12,839 nucleotides of DNA from GCA-016700035 sp964646575 (GCA_964646575.1 CAZYFT010000017.1:1-12839), one strand, 5' to 3'. Shown: positions 5,411 through 11,495, counted from the first letter of the stretch. The notes: generated by a model not told the origin, from the sequence alone. Translations and numbers: made by a program.

Positions 5411-6619
5411 TTAATCATCAAAAAAGAAGCGTTCGTTTTGCAACTCTTCTGGTAAAAAGCCTTCTGGTGCCTGGAAGTCGGCTTTCCATTTATAGTTTTT
5501 GCCGTAGCCTAATTCTTTCATGAGTTTGGTTGGGGCGTTGCGTAGTCCGAGTGGTACTTGCGCGGTTGGATTATTTTTTACAGACTGTTTAGCCCGACTC
5601 ATGGCGTCGGCTACGGAGCGACTTTTAGGTGATTTGGCCAGGGCAATTGTGGTGTGAGCTAATGTATATTCACCTTCTGGTAAACCAACTCGTTCGATAG
5701 CCTGAAAGCAGCTAACTGCTAAATTGAGCGCCGCTGGTGCCGCCATGCCGATGTCTTCGGAAGCAAGTATTACGAGGCGGCGGGCGATAAATTTTGGGTC
5801 TTCACCGGCTTCGAGCATACGAAAAAGGTAGAAAAGAGCTGCGTCTACGTGGCTGCCACGAATGGACTTAATATATGCGGAAATTAGGTTGTAGTGGTAT
5901 TCGCCGGTTTTGTCGTAGCTGAGAGCCATGGTTTGCATGGCCTGTTTTACAGCTTCGATTGTGATATGCGTGGGGGAAATTTGTATGGTGGCTTCGAGCC
6001 CGCCCAAGGCCGCACGCGCATCGCCAACGGAGAGTTCGGCAAGTAAATCGAGCGCGGCCTTGTCGGCTTTGACTGAAGGATAGTTTTTGAGTGCACGCTT
6101 GAGGAGTTTTGTGAGCTCCGGTTTTGGAATGGCTTCGAGAACGACGACTCGGCTGCGGGAGAGCAGAGGCGCAATCACCTCAAAGCTCGGGTTTTCGGTG
6201 GTGGCACCAATAAAAATGATTGTGCCATTTTCGATGTGGGGGAGAAAGGCGTCTTGTTGAGCTTTATTAAAGCGGTGAATCTCGTCGACAAACAGAATGG
6301 TTTGAGTGCCAAGCCGCTGCATGGCCTTAGCATCTTCAATCACCCTCATGACATCCGCTTTGGAGGCGGTGACGGCAGAAATTTCAACAAAGTTATAGTT
6401 GCCTGAACTGGCTAAAATGCGCGCCAATGTGGTCTTACCGCAACCTGGTGGCCCCCAAAAAATGAGTGATGCTACTTGTCCGGACTCTACCAGTTCACGC
6501 ACAAAGCTGCCTTTGCTTATGACGGCTTCTTGGCCAACCATCTCTTTGAGGTTTTGCGGGCGCAGGCGATCGGCCAGTGGTCGAAATTCAATTTTCTGAT
6601 GAGAGTTGTCGCTGGTCAT
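5411..6619 (-). CDS. rarA: Replication-associated recombination protein A (RarA/MgsA AAA+ ATPase)
   Basis: RarA (MgsA) is a tetrameric AAA+ ATPase, related to clamp-loader subunits, that acts at stalled or gapped replication forks. The 402-residue product is full length: PLADRLRP (14-21), Walker A GPPGCGKTT (56-64), Walker B FVDEIHRF (110-117), sensor 1 GATTENPSF (138-146), LLSRSRV with the arginine-finger region (152-158), sensor 2 SVGDARAALGGLE, then the RarA C-terminal tetramerisation region with IRGSHVDAALFYL and GYGKNYKW. The ATG at 6619 is chosen over the in-frame GTG at 6625 because a TATACT -10 box lies exactly six bases before the ATG; the GTG would fall upstream of the predicted +1. 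No Shine-Dalgarno is present. It is divergent from the small membrane protein at 6696. Confidence 0.97.
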   Translation of the reverse strand: MTSDNSHQKIEFRPLADRLRPQNLKEMVGQEAVISKGSFVRELVESGQVASLIFWGPPGCGKTTLARILASSGNYNFVEISAVTASKADVMRVIEDAKAMQRLGTQTILFVDEIHRFNKAQQDAFLPHIENGTIIFIGATTENPSFEVIAPLLSRSRVVVLEAIPKPELTKLLKRALKNYPSVKADKAALDLLAELSVGDARAALGGLEATIQISPTHITIEAVKQAMQTMALSYDKTGEYHYNLISAYIKSIRGSHVDAALFYLFRMLEAGEDPKFIARRLVILASEDIGMAAPAALNLAVSCFQAIERVGLPEGEYTLAHTTIALAKSPKSRSVADAMSRAKQSVKNNPTAQVPLGLRNAPTKLMKELGYGKNYKWKADFQAPEGFLPEELQNERFFFDD

Positions 6620-6625
6620 ACACAC

Positions 6626-6631
6626 AGTATA
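6626..6631 (-). promoter_or_regulatory. -10 box of a leaderless promoter for rarA
   Basis: Minus-strand TATACT, six bases (GTGTGT) before the ATG at 6619, the same arrangement and same hexamer as at the GDPD gene. No clear -35 is visible. Confidence 0.68.
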
Positions 6632-6683
6632 TCAGGTAGTGACGAAGAAATGCCGAACACTGGAGTTTGAACGTAAGCTGATT

Positions 6684-6689
6684 TACTAT
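6684..6689 (+). promoter_or_regulatory. -10 box of a leaderless promoter for the 54-aa membrane protein
   Basis: TACTAT ends six bases (aggtat) before the ATG at 6696. No Shine-Dalgarno or good -35 is visible. It lies about 53 bases from the divergent rarA -10 box. Confidence 0.6.
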
Positions 6690-6695
6690 AGGTAT

Positions 6696-6860
6696 ATGAA
6701 TCGGCCACGTCGCACGCAATCTGGAGGGATCATAATTATGGGGATGGTACTTCTCTTGATGGCCGCAACGATTTTTGCGCTTGCTTGGTATGCGTTCAAT
6801 GGCGGTAAACGCTCGGAAGCTACTCCTGTGCCGAGTGAGACAGTTGTACCGATTGACTAG
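6696..6860 (+). CDS. Small single-pass membrane protein (54 aa)
   Basis: Unrecognised small protein. A short positively charged N-terminus (MNRPRRTQSGG) precedes one hydrophobic segment (about 12-34, ending LAWYAF), then a polar Pro/Thr/Ser/Glu-rich tail. By the positive-inside rule the tail would face outside. It might instead be an uncleaved signal anchor. The frame opens upstream to 6606, but the ATG at 6696 fits the leaderless -10 box and gives a sensible N-terminus. It converges on the LCP gene with a three-base gap and no terminator between. It could assist envelope assembly alongside LCP, but nothing in the sequence shows that. Confidence 0.65.
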   Translation: MNRPRRTQSGGIIIMGMVLLLMAATIFALAWYAFNGGKRSEATPVPSETVVPID

Positions 6861-6863
6861 CTC

Positions 6864-8249
6864 TTAGCGACGGCTGGAACTGTTGGTTGTTGGTGACGGA
6901 GACGGCGTCGGTAGGTAGTTGTCGTAATCTCCGCCAATGATTATTACGAAATCCTGAGGTGGATTTTTCACTTCTTTTTCTGGTGTGGTGGCTGTCACTT
7001 TGAGTACACCTTCAAGATATGACTTGGTATTATTCTTCGTGCCGCCGGTATAGTCGATAATTTGGGTTGTGCTATAGTCGCGCTTCAAGGCATTGGTTAC
7101 CTGTGTGATCGTGAATGGTAGTTTTTCTTTTTCGAGCTTCGTTTCTAGCTTGCCACCGAGTGAAGTTGTGGCTGTACCGTTCTGGATTACGATAGTGGCG
7201 TTTTCCTGCCAGATAGGCCCGAGTTTAAAAATGTCTTTTACGAAAGTTTGAATAGAGGTGAGCGTGGTGTCGATTGGCAGGAGGTCGCTCGAGCCAGCTG
7301 GGTCAGATTTAAGAAATCCATTTGGCTCTAATGAGAATACAGCATTGACGATTTGATCGTTCGGGATATCTTTAGTGAGGTCATTGAGGCGCAGCATGCC
7401 CTGCACAGAAAGATCAGTTTTTACATTATCACCAGCCGTTTGGATGAGTGCGGTAAGTTTTGCTGGGTTCAAAATAGTTTCGGTGCTCATAGCTTTGGTG
7501 CGAATAGCTGTAATAACTTCTTGCTGACGAGCGGCCCGACCAAAGTCATCACCACAGGTGCCTTTGCGGCAGCGGGCGTATTTGAGCGCAGTCGTACCGT
7601 CTACTTTTTGCTTGCCTGGCTGCAGTTTAAAGCCGCAACTCTTCCACTGATTTTTATCGCATGGATATTCGGGGTCATAGAGCAACTGTTTGTTGTCTAT
7701 CTCAATGCCGCCAACAGCATCTACAGCTTGCTTGAGCCCAGTGAAGTTGGCGCGCACGTAATAATGAACTGGTACATCGAGAAAGTTTTCGACGGTATCG
7801 GTTGCGAGGGGGATGTCACCATAAGCGTGGGCTTCATTAATTTTTTTGCTGCCATGGCCATCGATTTTAACTCGAGTATCACGAGGAATGGACACCATCG
7901 CCAGCTTATTTTCGCGGGTATTAACACTTACCAAAATATTGGTGTCTGCAAGCCCCTCGCCATCGTGACCAGGGTCACCGGTACCGATGAGGAGAATATT
8001 AACCCGACCTTCATCTTCGCCTTTTAGTTTGGTTTCAAACTTGAAGAAATTTGGTGCGATTTTTGCAATGTTAGTAAAAGTAAATATGCCAAAAGCCACC
8101 AGGCCGAGCGCGAGGCAGCAGCCAAGAAAAATAAGAACTTTTTTCCAGCGCGCGATTGGCTTTTTGGGGCGACCAGCGACTCGTTTTAGGTTGTGTCGCT
8201 TGTCTCGAACTGGATCGTAGATAAAATCTGGTTTAGGTGATTTTTGCAT
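6864..8249 (-). CDS. LytR-CpsA-Psr (LCP) family cell-wall glycopolymer ligase
   Basis: LCP proteins transfer undecaprenyl-phosphate-linked glycopolymers onto peptidoglycan. The 461-residue product has a basic cytoplasmic N-terminus, one membrane segment (about 38-58), then an extracellular LCP domain: INILLIGTG-like VNILLIGTGDPG, LADTNILVSVN (the Asp binds pyrophosphate/metal in the family), LAMVSIPRDTRV (conserved Arg), KINEAHAYG and AVGGIEID. The C-terminal part (from about ENATIVIQNGT) looks like a LytR_C domain, and the extreme C-terminus is a Pro/Ser/Thr-rich tail. C-x4-C-like pairs inside the LCP domain (YPCDKNQWKSC and CRKGTC) may form disulfides. No Shine-Dalgarno is visible at the ATG; a TATAAT box lies about 60 bases upstream. 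It follows the gmk-like gene by 105 bases on the same strand. Confidence 0.93.
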   Translation of the reverse strand: MQKSPKPDFIYDPVRDKRHNLKRVAGRPKKPIARWKKVLIFLGCCLALGLVAFGIFTFTNIAKIAPNFFKFETKLKGEDEGRVNILLIGTGDPGHDGEGLADTNILVSVNTRENKLAMVSIPRDTRVKIDGHGSKKINEAHAYGDIPLATDTVENFLDVPVHYYVRANFTGLKQAVDAVGGIEIDNKQLLYDPEYPCDKNQWKSCGFKLQPGKQKVDGTTALKYARCRKGTCGDDFGRAARQQEVITAIRTKAMSTETILNPAKLTALIQTAGDNVKTDLSVQGMLRLNDLTKDIPNDQIVNAVFSLEPNGFLKSDPAGSSDLLPIDTTLTSIQTFVKDIFKLGPIWQENATIVIQNGTATTSLGGKLETKLEKEKLPFTITQVTNALKRDYSTTQIIDYTGGTKNNTKSYLEGVLKVTATTPEKEVKNPPQDFVIIIGGDYDNYLPTPSPSPTTNSSSRR

Positions 8250-8311
8250 AGTTTTTTAAGAACTGGAGTAGCTTAGAATAATTCGGTCAAGAATGCAATC
8301 CAGCAGGTTCT

Positions 8312-8317
8312 ATTATA
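8312..8317 (-). promoter_or_regulatory. -10 box (TATAAT) upstream of the LCP gene
   Basis: A perfect minus-strand TATAAT, with expected +1 near 8305 and a leader of about 55 nt. No good -35 is visible at 16-18 bases. It lies between the gmk-like stop and the LCP start, so LCP may be transcribed separately. Confidence 0.5.
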
Positions 8318-8354
8318 GCGCGAACTTAGCTGGAAATTAGCTGAAAAAGACAGC

Positions 8355-8933
8355 TTATAAGCTCAAAGCCTGGGCTGCGTCTTGTACGCAAGCACCGAGC
8401 TTATCGTTAACTACTACGGTAAAATCTGGAGTTTGCGCTTGAGTATTGGCCCAAGCGCGCTCCTGGGCGGCTTCAGCCAAGCGTTCGTCGAGCGCTTCGG
8501 GATTAATGTTTGGTTGTCGCTTCATTATCCGATCTTTCTGTGTTTGCGCGTCTGGAAAGTCTAAAAATATTACTTTCACGGTGTATCCAAGCTGACGGTA
8601 GTTTTCAACACCTTTAGGGTCGACAGTGAGGATTGGTGTTTTACCGCTTGCAATCGTTTGTTCGAGTGAATAGGCTAATGTACCGTAATGATCGCCATAT
8701 ACAAAAGTGCTTTCGACTAACTGATTGGTATTTTCGAGCCAGGCAAACCGTTCATTGTCGACAAAAAAGTAGTGCTCAGCAAATTTCTCTTGAGATCTTG
8801 CTGGCCAGCGGGTAGTTACGCTGATAACTTGAGCTAGCGTGGGATGCTGACGCACCAACTCGTCAATAACAGCATTTTTCCCAACACCCGAACTGCCGGT
8901 TATTAAAAAGAGTGGCTTATGTATGCTCGGCAA
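8355..8933 (-). CDS. gmk: Guanylate kinase-like NMP kinase
   Basis: Guanylate kinase converts GMP and ATP to GDP and ADP. The 192-residue product has the family order: P-loop GSSGVGKN (13-20), ISVTTRWPAR (GMP-binding Ser/Arg), HYFFVDNERF, a conserved Glu in VEST followed by YGDHYGT, TVDPKG, and a lid with RIMKRQP. It is divergent: the P-loop ends in Asn20 where Ser/Thr normally helps bind Mg2+, and the usual G-x-D-Y before the FFV strand is replaced. It may be the cell's only Gmk or a paralogue with another substrate. The start is a TTG with AAGGGGA seven bases upstream on the minus strand. It is divergent from the small ORF unit at 8984. Confidence 0.8.
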   Translation of the reverse strand: MPSIHKPLFLITGSSGVGKNAVIDELVRQHPTLAQVISVTTRWPARSQEKFAEHYFFVDNERFAWLENTNQLVESTFVYGDHYGTLAYSLEQTIASGKTPILTVDPKGVENYRQLGYTVKVIFLDFPDAQTQKDRIMKRQPNINPEALDERLAEAAQERAWANTQAQTPDFTVVVNDKLGACVQDAAQALSL

Positions 8934-8949
8934 AGTTTTGTCCCCTTAC

Positions 8950-8955
8950 TATATA
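8950..8955 (-). promoter_or_regulatory. Candidate -10 box for the gmk-like gene
   Basis: Minus-strand TATATA with a TTTACT about 18 bases upstream as a possible -35; the expected start is just before the AAGGGGA ribosome site. The region is AT-rich, so the exact box is uncertain. Confidence 0.4.
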
Positions 8956-8983
8956 GAAAGCATAACATATTTCAGTAAATTTG

Positions 8984-9012
8984 TTGACAATTATTAACAT
9001 TAGTGCTTTAAT
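8984..9012 (+). promoter_or_regulatory. Near-consensus sigma70 promoter of the small transcript
   Basis: A consensus TTGACA (8984-8989), 17-base spacer and TTTAAT (9007-9012, five of six matches to TATAAT), with TGC just before it (extended -10). It is the best promoter in the window. The expected start near 9019 leaves only about 4 nt before the ATG at 9023. Confidence 0.85.
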
Positions 9013-9022
9013 ATAGGATATT

Positions 9023-9133
9023 ATGAATAGATTACTCGATTACATGATCGAACGCCCAACACTCTCGACTGACGCAAAGTCAGCGGGCTTTGTTGCTGCA
9101 CACAAAATTCCAGGAGGTCTGGTACTCGAGTAA
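9023..9133 (+). CDS. Candidate 36-aa small ORF (or structured small RNA)
   Basis: An ATG four bases after the predicted start of a near-consensus promoter opens a 36-codon frame ending in TAA at 9131, just before an intrinsic terminator. The peptide begins MNRLLDYMIERP and ends KIPGGLVLE; it is polar with no membrane segment, and I do not recognise it. A frame this short stays open by chance roughly one time in five, so coding is not proven. The RNA itself is structured: ATTACTCGA (9031-9039) is complementary to TCGAGTAAT at 9126-9134 and again at 9147-9155; CTGAC/GTCAG (9069-9073/9079-9083) forms a hairpin inside GCCC/GGGC (9054-9057/9085-9088). It could be a small protein, a leader peptide for the downstream GNAT gene, or a ~160-nt noncoding RNA. 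Confidence 0.45.
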   Translation: MNRLLDYMIERPTLSTDAKSAGFVAAHKIPGGLVLE

Positions 9134-9156
9134 TATCTCATTCTTTTCGAGTAATT

Positions 9157-9179
9157 GGCCTCCGAAAGGAGGCTTTTTT
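9157..9179 (+). terminator. Intrinsic terminator of the small transcript
   Basis: A perfect GCCTCC/GGAGGC stem (9158-9163 with 9168-9173), a GAAA loop and TTTTTTA. Its 5' arm (GGCCTCC, 9157-9163) can also pair with GGAGGTC at 9113-9119 inside the small ORF, so terminator and alternative stem are mutually exclusive. Confidence 0.95.
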
Positions 9180-9225
9180 ATATCGAAAACTAAGAATCTA
9201 CATTAAGCGCATTTCGGAGATCAAT

Positions 9226-9253
9226 TGCTCGACGAGAACCCTATCGTCGAGTG
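9226..9253 (+). promoter_or_regulatory. Hairpin in the leader of the GNAT gene
   Basis: A perfect 8-bp inverted repeat CTCGACGA/TCGTCGAG (9228-9235 and 9244-9251) with an 8-nt loop, extendable by G-U pairs, lies 27 bases before the GNAT ATG. There is no U-tract after it, so it is not a terminator; it could stabilise the mRNA, control translation or bind a protein as DNA. No clear separate promoter for the GNAT gene was found between the terminator (9179) and the ATG; TACATT near 9198 is the only weak -10 candidate. Confidence 0.5.
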
Positions 9254-9278
9254 AACCTAGTACAAGAAGGAGAAAGTC

Positions 9279-9935
9279 ATGGCTTTTGGCTTTTCGATGC
9301 GCGTTACAACTGATGACGGGCTGGAGTTCACTATGGAGCCTTTGCAGACTTCGGACTCGGCTAAGATTGCAGCCGGCATGCAGAGCTACGAACTTGCTCG
9401 CACGCTGGGCTTGCCTTCGGCGCAAACCGAGCGTGATGAGGATGAGTGGTTCGAAAAGTGCCGGACCAATGCTGATTCTGTGATGTGGTCGCTTCGCTTC
9501 GAGGGGGAACCGATTGGTATCACTTCGTTGCATCGTAAGCCGAGCCGCTACAGCTCTGGTAGCTTGATTTTTCGCCGCGATATGTGGGGGAAGGGGATTG
9601 CCAAGTCCTCGCACCGAGCTCGCTGTTATTACGCGGTCCACGTTCTGGATCTTTTGGCGATTGAGTCTGAGGTGCTGTTTGGTAACACGGCCAGCATCAA
9701 GGCGCTGTTGTCGGCGGGCTACACCGAGATTGGTATTGAGCCTGCAGCTTGGTTCCGAGCCGGTGAGCGTAAGCATATGCATCGCTTGCTGTGGGTGAAC
9801 CCAACTGATCGAGCCTGGAATTATTTCTGGGGTGAGGGGGAGTTGCCGCCCAGTTTGCGCCGCGAGTTTTTGCGGGGCCGCGATCGAGCCGCGGAGGCAC
9901 TTCAGTGGGCAGAGGCCCACACCACCTTCTTGTGA
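9279..9935 (+). CDS. GNAT-family N-acetyltransferase (RimJ/RimL-like)
   Basis: GNAT enzymes transfer acetyl from acetyl-CoA to amines. In this 218-residue protein the core is recognisable: an early strand with EGEPIGITSLHR, then strand SGSLIFRRDMWGKGIAKSSHRA, where R-x-x-W-G-K-G-I-A is the acetyl-CoA pyrophosphate-binding motif, then GNTASIKALLSAGYTEIG, the N-x-x-S…GY/F motif of RimJ-like members. A ~45-residue C-terminal extension rich in Trp/Arg/Glu follows. The substrate is unknown. The start has AAGGAG (9267-9272) six bases before the ATG. Composition is GC-rich (36 of 60 bases at 9361-9420) against the flanking genes, and the gene has its own strong terminator. A 240-codon frame on the opposite strand lacks any motif and is a shadow. 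Confidence 0.85.
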   Translation: MAFGFSMRVTTDDGLEFTMEPLQTSDSAKIAAGMQSYELARTLGLPSAQTERDEDEWFEKCRTNADSVMWSLRFEGEPIGITSLHRKPSRYSSGSLIFRRDMWGKGIAKSSHRARCYYAVHVLDLLAIESEVLFGNTASIKALLSAGYTEIGIEPAAWFRAGERKHMHRLLWVNPTDRAWNYFWGEGELPPSLRREFLRGRDRAAEALQWAEAHTTFL

Positions 9936-9952
9936 TCTCTTACAGGGGTCAT

Positions 9953-9981
9953 CGGTCGGGCACTATGCCCGGCCGTTTTTT
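9953..9981 (+). terminator. Intrinsic terminator of the GNAT gene
   Basis: A 9-bp stem CGGTCGGGC/GCCCGGCCG (9953-9961 with 9967-9975, one G-U) with loop actat and TTTTTT at 9976-9981. Confidence 0.95.
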
Positions 9982-9989
9982 CAATTTTG

Positions 9990-9995
9990 TATACT
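9990..9995 (+). promoter_or_regulatory. -10 box for the mutY-like operon
   Basis: TATACT, the same hexamer used by the GDPD and rarA promoters, lies 11 bases before the ATG at 10007; the expected start leaves about 4-5 nt of leader. No Shine-Dalgarno and no good -35 (the region is the upstream terminator tail). Confidence 0.5.
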
Positions 9996-10006
9996 GTATA
10001 GCATCT

Positions 10007-10810
10007 ATGCGAATAGCTGATTTTCAAGAAATTGTTTGGGATTATTACCGTGCGCATGCTCGCCCAATGCCCTGGCGCGACAAGCCAACTCCCTATAATG
10101 TGGTGGTAAGCGAGTTTATGCTGCAACAAACTCAGGTAGATCGAGTACGTCCGAAGTTTGAGGCTTGGGTGGAGAAGTGGCCGGATTTTGCGAGCTTAGC
10201 CGAAGCCTCTACCGAAGACGTACTGCGATTTTGGAAAGGGCTAGGGTATAACCGACGGGCTTTAAGGTTGCAGGCGGTGTCCCAACGCGTACAGGCCGAG
10301 TTTGGTGGCGTATTACCAAAAGATATCGAGACGCTACAGATATTCGACGGCATTGGTCCAGGTACTGCGGGAGCGATTGTTGCGTATGCTTTCAATCAGC
10401 CAGCGGTTTTTATTGAGACAAATATTCGCAGAGTGTTTTTGCATCATTTTTTTGCTGATCGCGAAGGGGTGACAGATAAAGAAATTTTGCCTTTTATTGC
10501 TGAAGCGGTGGATAGAGAACATCCGCGAGAATGGTGCTGGGCACTGATGGATTACGGAACGTTTTTAAAAACCCAAGTAGTAAATCCTAACAGGCGCAGC
10601 AAACATTATGCGAGGCAATCTAAGTTTGAAGGTTCGCACCGTCAGTTGCGGGGAATAATTTTAGATCGAGTGCTTCAGGCGGGGTTTTTTCAAGCCGGTG
10701 ATGAGGTAGTTGGTTTCGAGCAGCCTCGGGTGGACCGAGCTTGTGGTGAGCTTGTGCAGGAAGGCTTCTTGGAAGCGCAGGGTGATAGGTTTACAATGAA
10801 GAAAGTATGA
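10007..10810 (+). CDS. MutY-like HhH-GPD adenine glycosylase lacking the Fe-S cluster
   Basis: A member of the HhH-GPD base-excision family most like A/G-specific adenine glycosylase, which removes A opposite 8-oxoguanine. The 267-residue product has MPWRDKPTPYNVVVSE (21-36), where E36 is the catalytic Glu, then FMLQQTQVDRV, WKGLGYNRRA (76-85), the helix-hairpin-helix FDGIGPGTAGAI (113-124) and IETNIRRVFLHHFF. E137 occupies the position of the normally invariant catalytic Asp (DGN in MutY). The C-x6-C-x2-C-x5-C cluster motif is absent; that region reads NPNRRSKHYARQSKFEGS. The C-terminal NUDIX-like domain of MutY is also absent, replaced by a short, possibly winged-helix tail. The ATG at 10007 is chosen over an upstream frame opening at 9905, which lies in the GNAT gene. 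It leads a three-gene ATGA-coupled operon. Confidence 0.88.
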   Translation: MRIADFQEIVWDYYRAHARPMPWRDKPTPYNVVVSEFMLQQTQVDRVRPKFEAWVEKWPDFASLAEASTEDVLRFWKGLGYNRRALRLQAVSQRVQAEFGGVLPKDIETLQIFDGIGPGTAGAIVAYAFNQPAVFIETNIRRVFLHHFFADREGVTDKEILPFIAEAVDREHPREWCWALMDYGTFLKTQVVNPNRRSKHYARQSKFEGSHRQLRGIILDRVLQAGFFQAGDEVVGFEQPRVDRACGELVQEGFLEAQGDRFTMKKV

Positions 10811-11067
10811 AAAAAGAACGAAAGAATTGGTTTAAAGCTCGCCAGAACGGTTCTGGCTGGTTGCCGAATAGTTGGCAAGGTTGGCTTGTGGTATTTGTGT
10901 GGCTCTTGGTGGTGACGGGTGTTATTTCTTGGTTGAATTTAGTTTTTGAAAATATCTGGGTTGCGATGGCGCTATCAATTGTATGGTGTAGCTTTATGCT
11001 TGGTATGCTGACGCTAGTTGCTCATAGTAAAAGCGATAAGCCAAGCAGAGAGTCTAATCAGTCATGA
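10807..11067 (+). CDS. Small membrane protein with W-x-P-x-x-W-x-G-W motif
   Basis: An 86-residue protein with a basic N-terminus, FKARQNGSGWLPNSWQGW (about 9-26), two hydrophobic segments (about 27-45 and 51-72) and a polar C-terminal tail. I recall the W-x-P-x-x-W-Q-G-W pattern from small hypothetical membrane proteins in Patescibacteria genomes but know no function. Its ATG overlaps the mutY-like stop (ATGA at 10807-10810), implying coupled translation. The tail overlaps the next gene in the same way. Confidence 0.78.
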   Translation: MKKERKNWFKARQNGSGWLPNSWQGWLVVFVWLLVVTGVISWLNLVFENIWVAMALSIVWCSFMLGMLTLVAHSKSDKPSRESNQS

Positions 11068-11495
11068 AATTAGCACTATTTGTTCACCTGATTGCCTTTG
11101 CGGTCGGTTTTGGTGCGGTGATGCTTGTTGATACGATTGGCGCGCTTTGGGTTGTCGGCAAAGCTGATAAAAAGTTGGTGTTGAATGTGAGTCAGGTTGC
11201 TCAGAAACTGATCTGGGTGAGTGTAGTCTTGCTCGTTGTGAGTGGCTCCATCTTGCTTCCAGATGAAATCTCAACGCGGACACGAATGAAATTGGCGGCG
11301 GTGGTCATTTTAATAATCAACGGAGTACTACTGGATCGTCTTCATAGGGCCACGGAGCTTGCCTCGCAGAATAAGTTTTTTGATCTACCACGTGCCTTGC
11401 AGGTTCGTAGTATAGTGTTGATTTCTATCTCGCAACTTACGTGGTGGACGGCGATAATTATTGGTTTTTTGAATAGCTCCAGCCACACCCTTTAG
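11064..11495 (+). CDS. Four-TM integral membrane protein of unknown function
   Basis: A 143-residue protein with four hydrophobic segments at about 4-31, 47-63, 75-90 and 117-137. Helix 1 contains His8 in a FVHLIAF context and helix 4 ends with TWWTAIIIGFL. A membrane-embedded His and such topology occur in small heme- or metal-binding membrane families (CopD-like, DUF2269-like), but the resemblance is too weak to assign. The ATG overlaps the upstream TGA by the ATGA arrangement. Its stop overlaps the convergent Mur ligase stop by four bases, and no terminator separates them. Confidence 0.78.
   Translation: MKLALFVHLIAFAVGFGAVMLVDTIGALWVVGKADKKLVLNVSQVAQKLIWVSVVLLVVSGSILLPDEISTRTRMKLAAVVILIINGVLLDRLHRATELASQNKFFDLPRALQVRSIVLISISQLTWWTAIIIGFLNSSSHTL

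Noticed and set aside
7353..8027. Plus-strand 224-codon hydrophobic frame inside the LCP gene
   Set aside because: It is antisense to conserved LCP motifs and has no promoter or ribosome site; its hydrophobicity is a by-product of the complement.
8326..8363. Direct repeat TTAGCTG (twice) and palindrome AGCTTATAAGCT near the gmk-like stop, considered as terminator or operator
   Set aside because: The stems are short and no U-tract follows on either strand; too weak to annotate.
9198..9920. A 240-codon minus-strand frame opposite the GNAT gene
   Set aside because: It has no recognisable motif, lies opposite clear GNAT acetyl-CoA motifs, and long antisense frames are expected in GC-rich genes.
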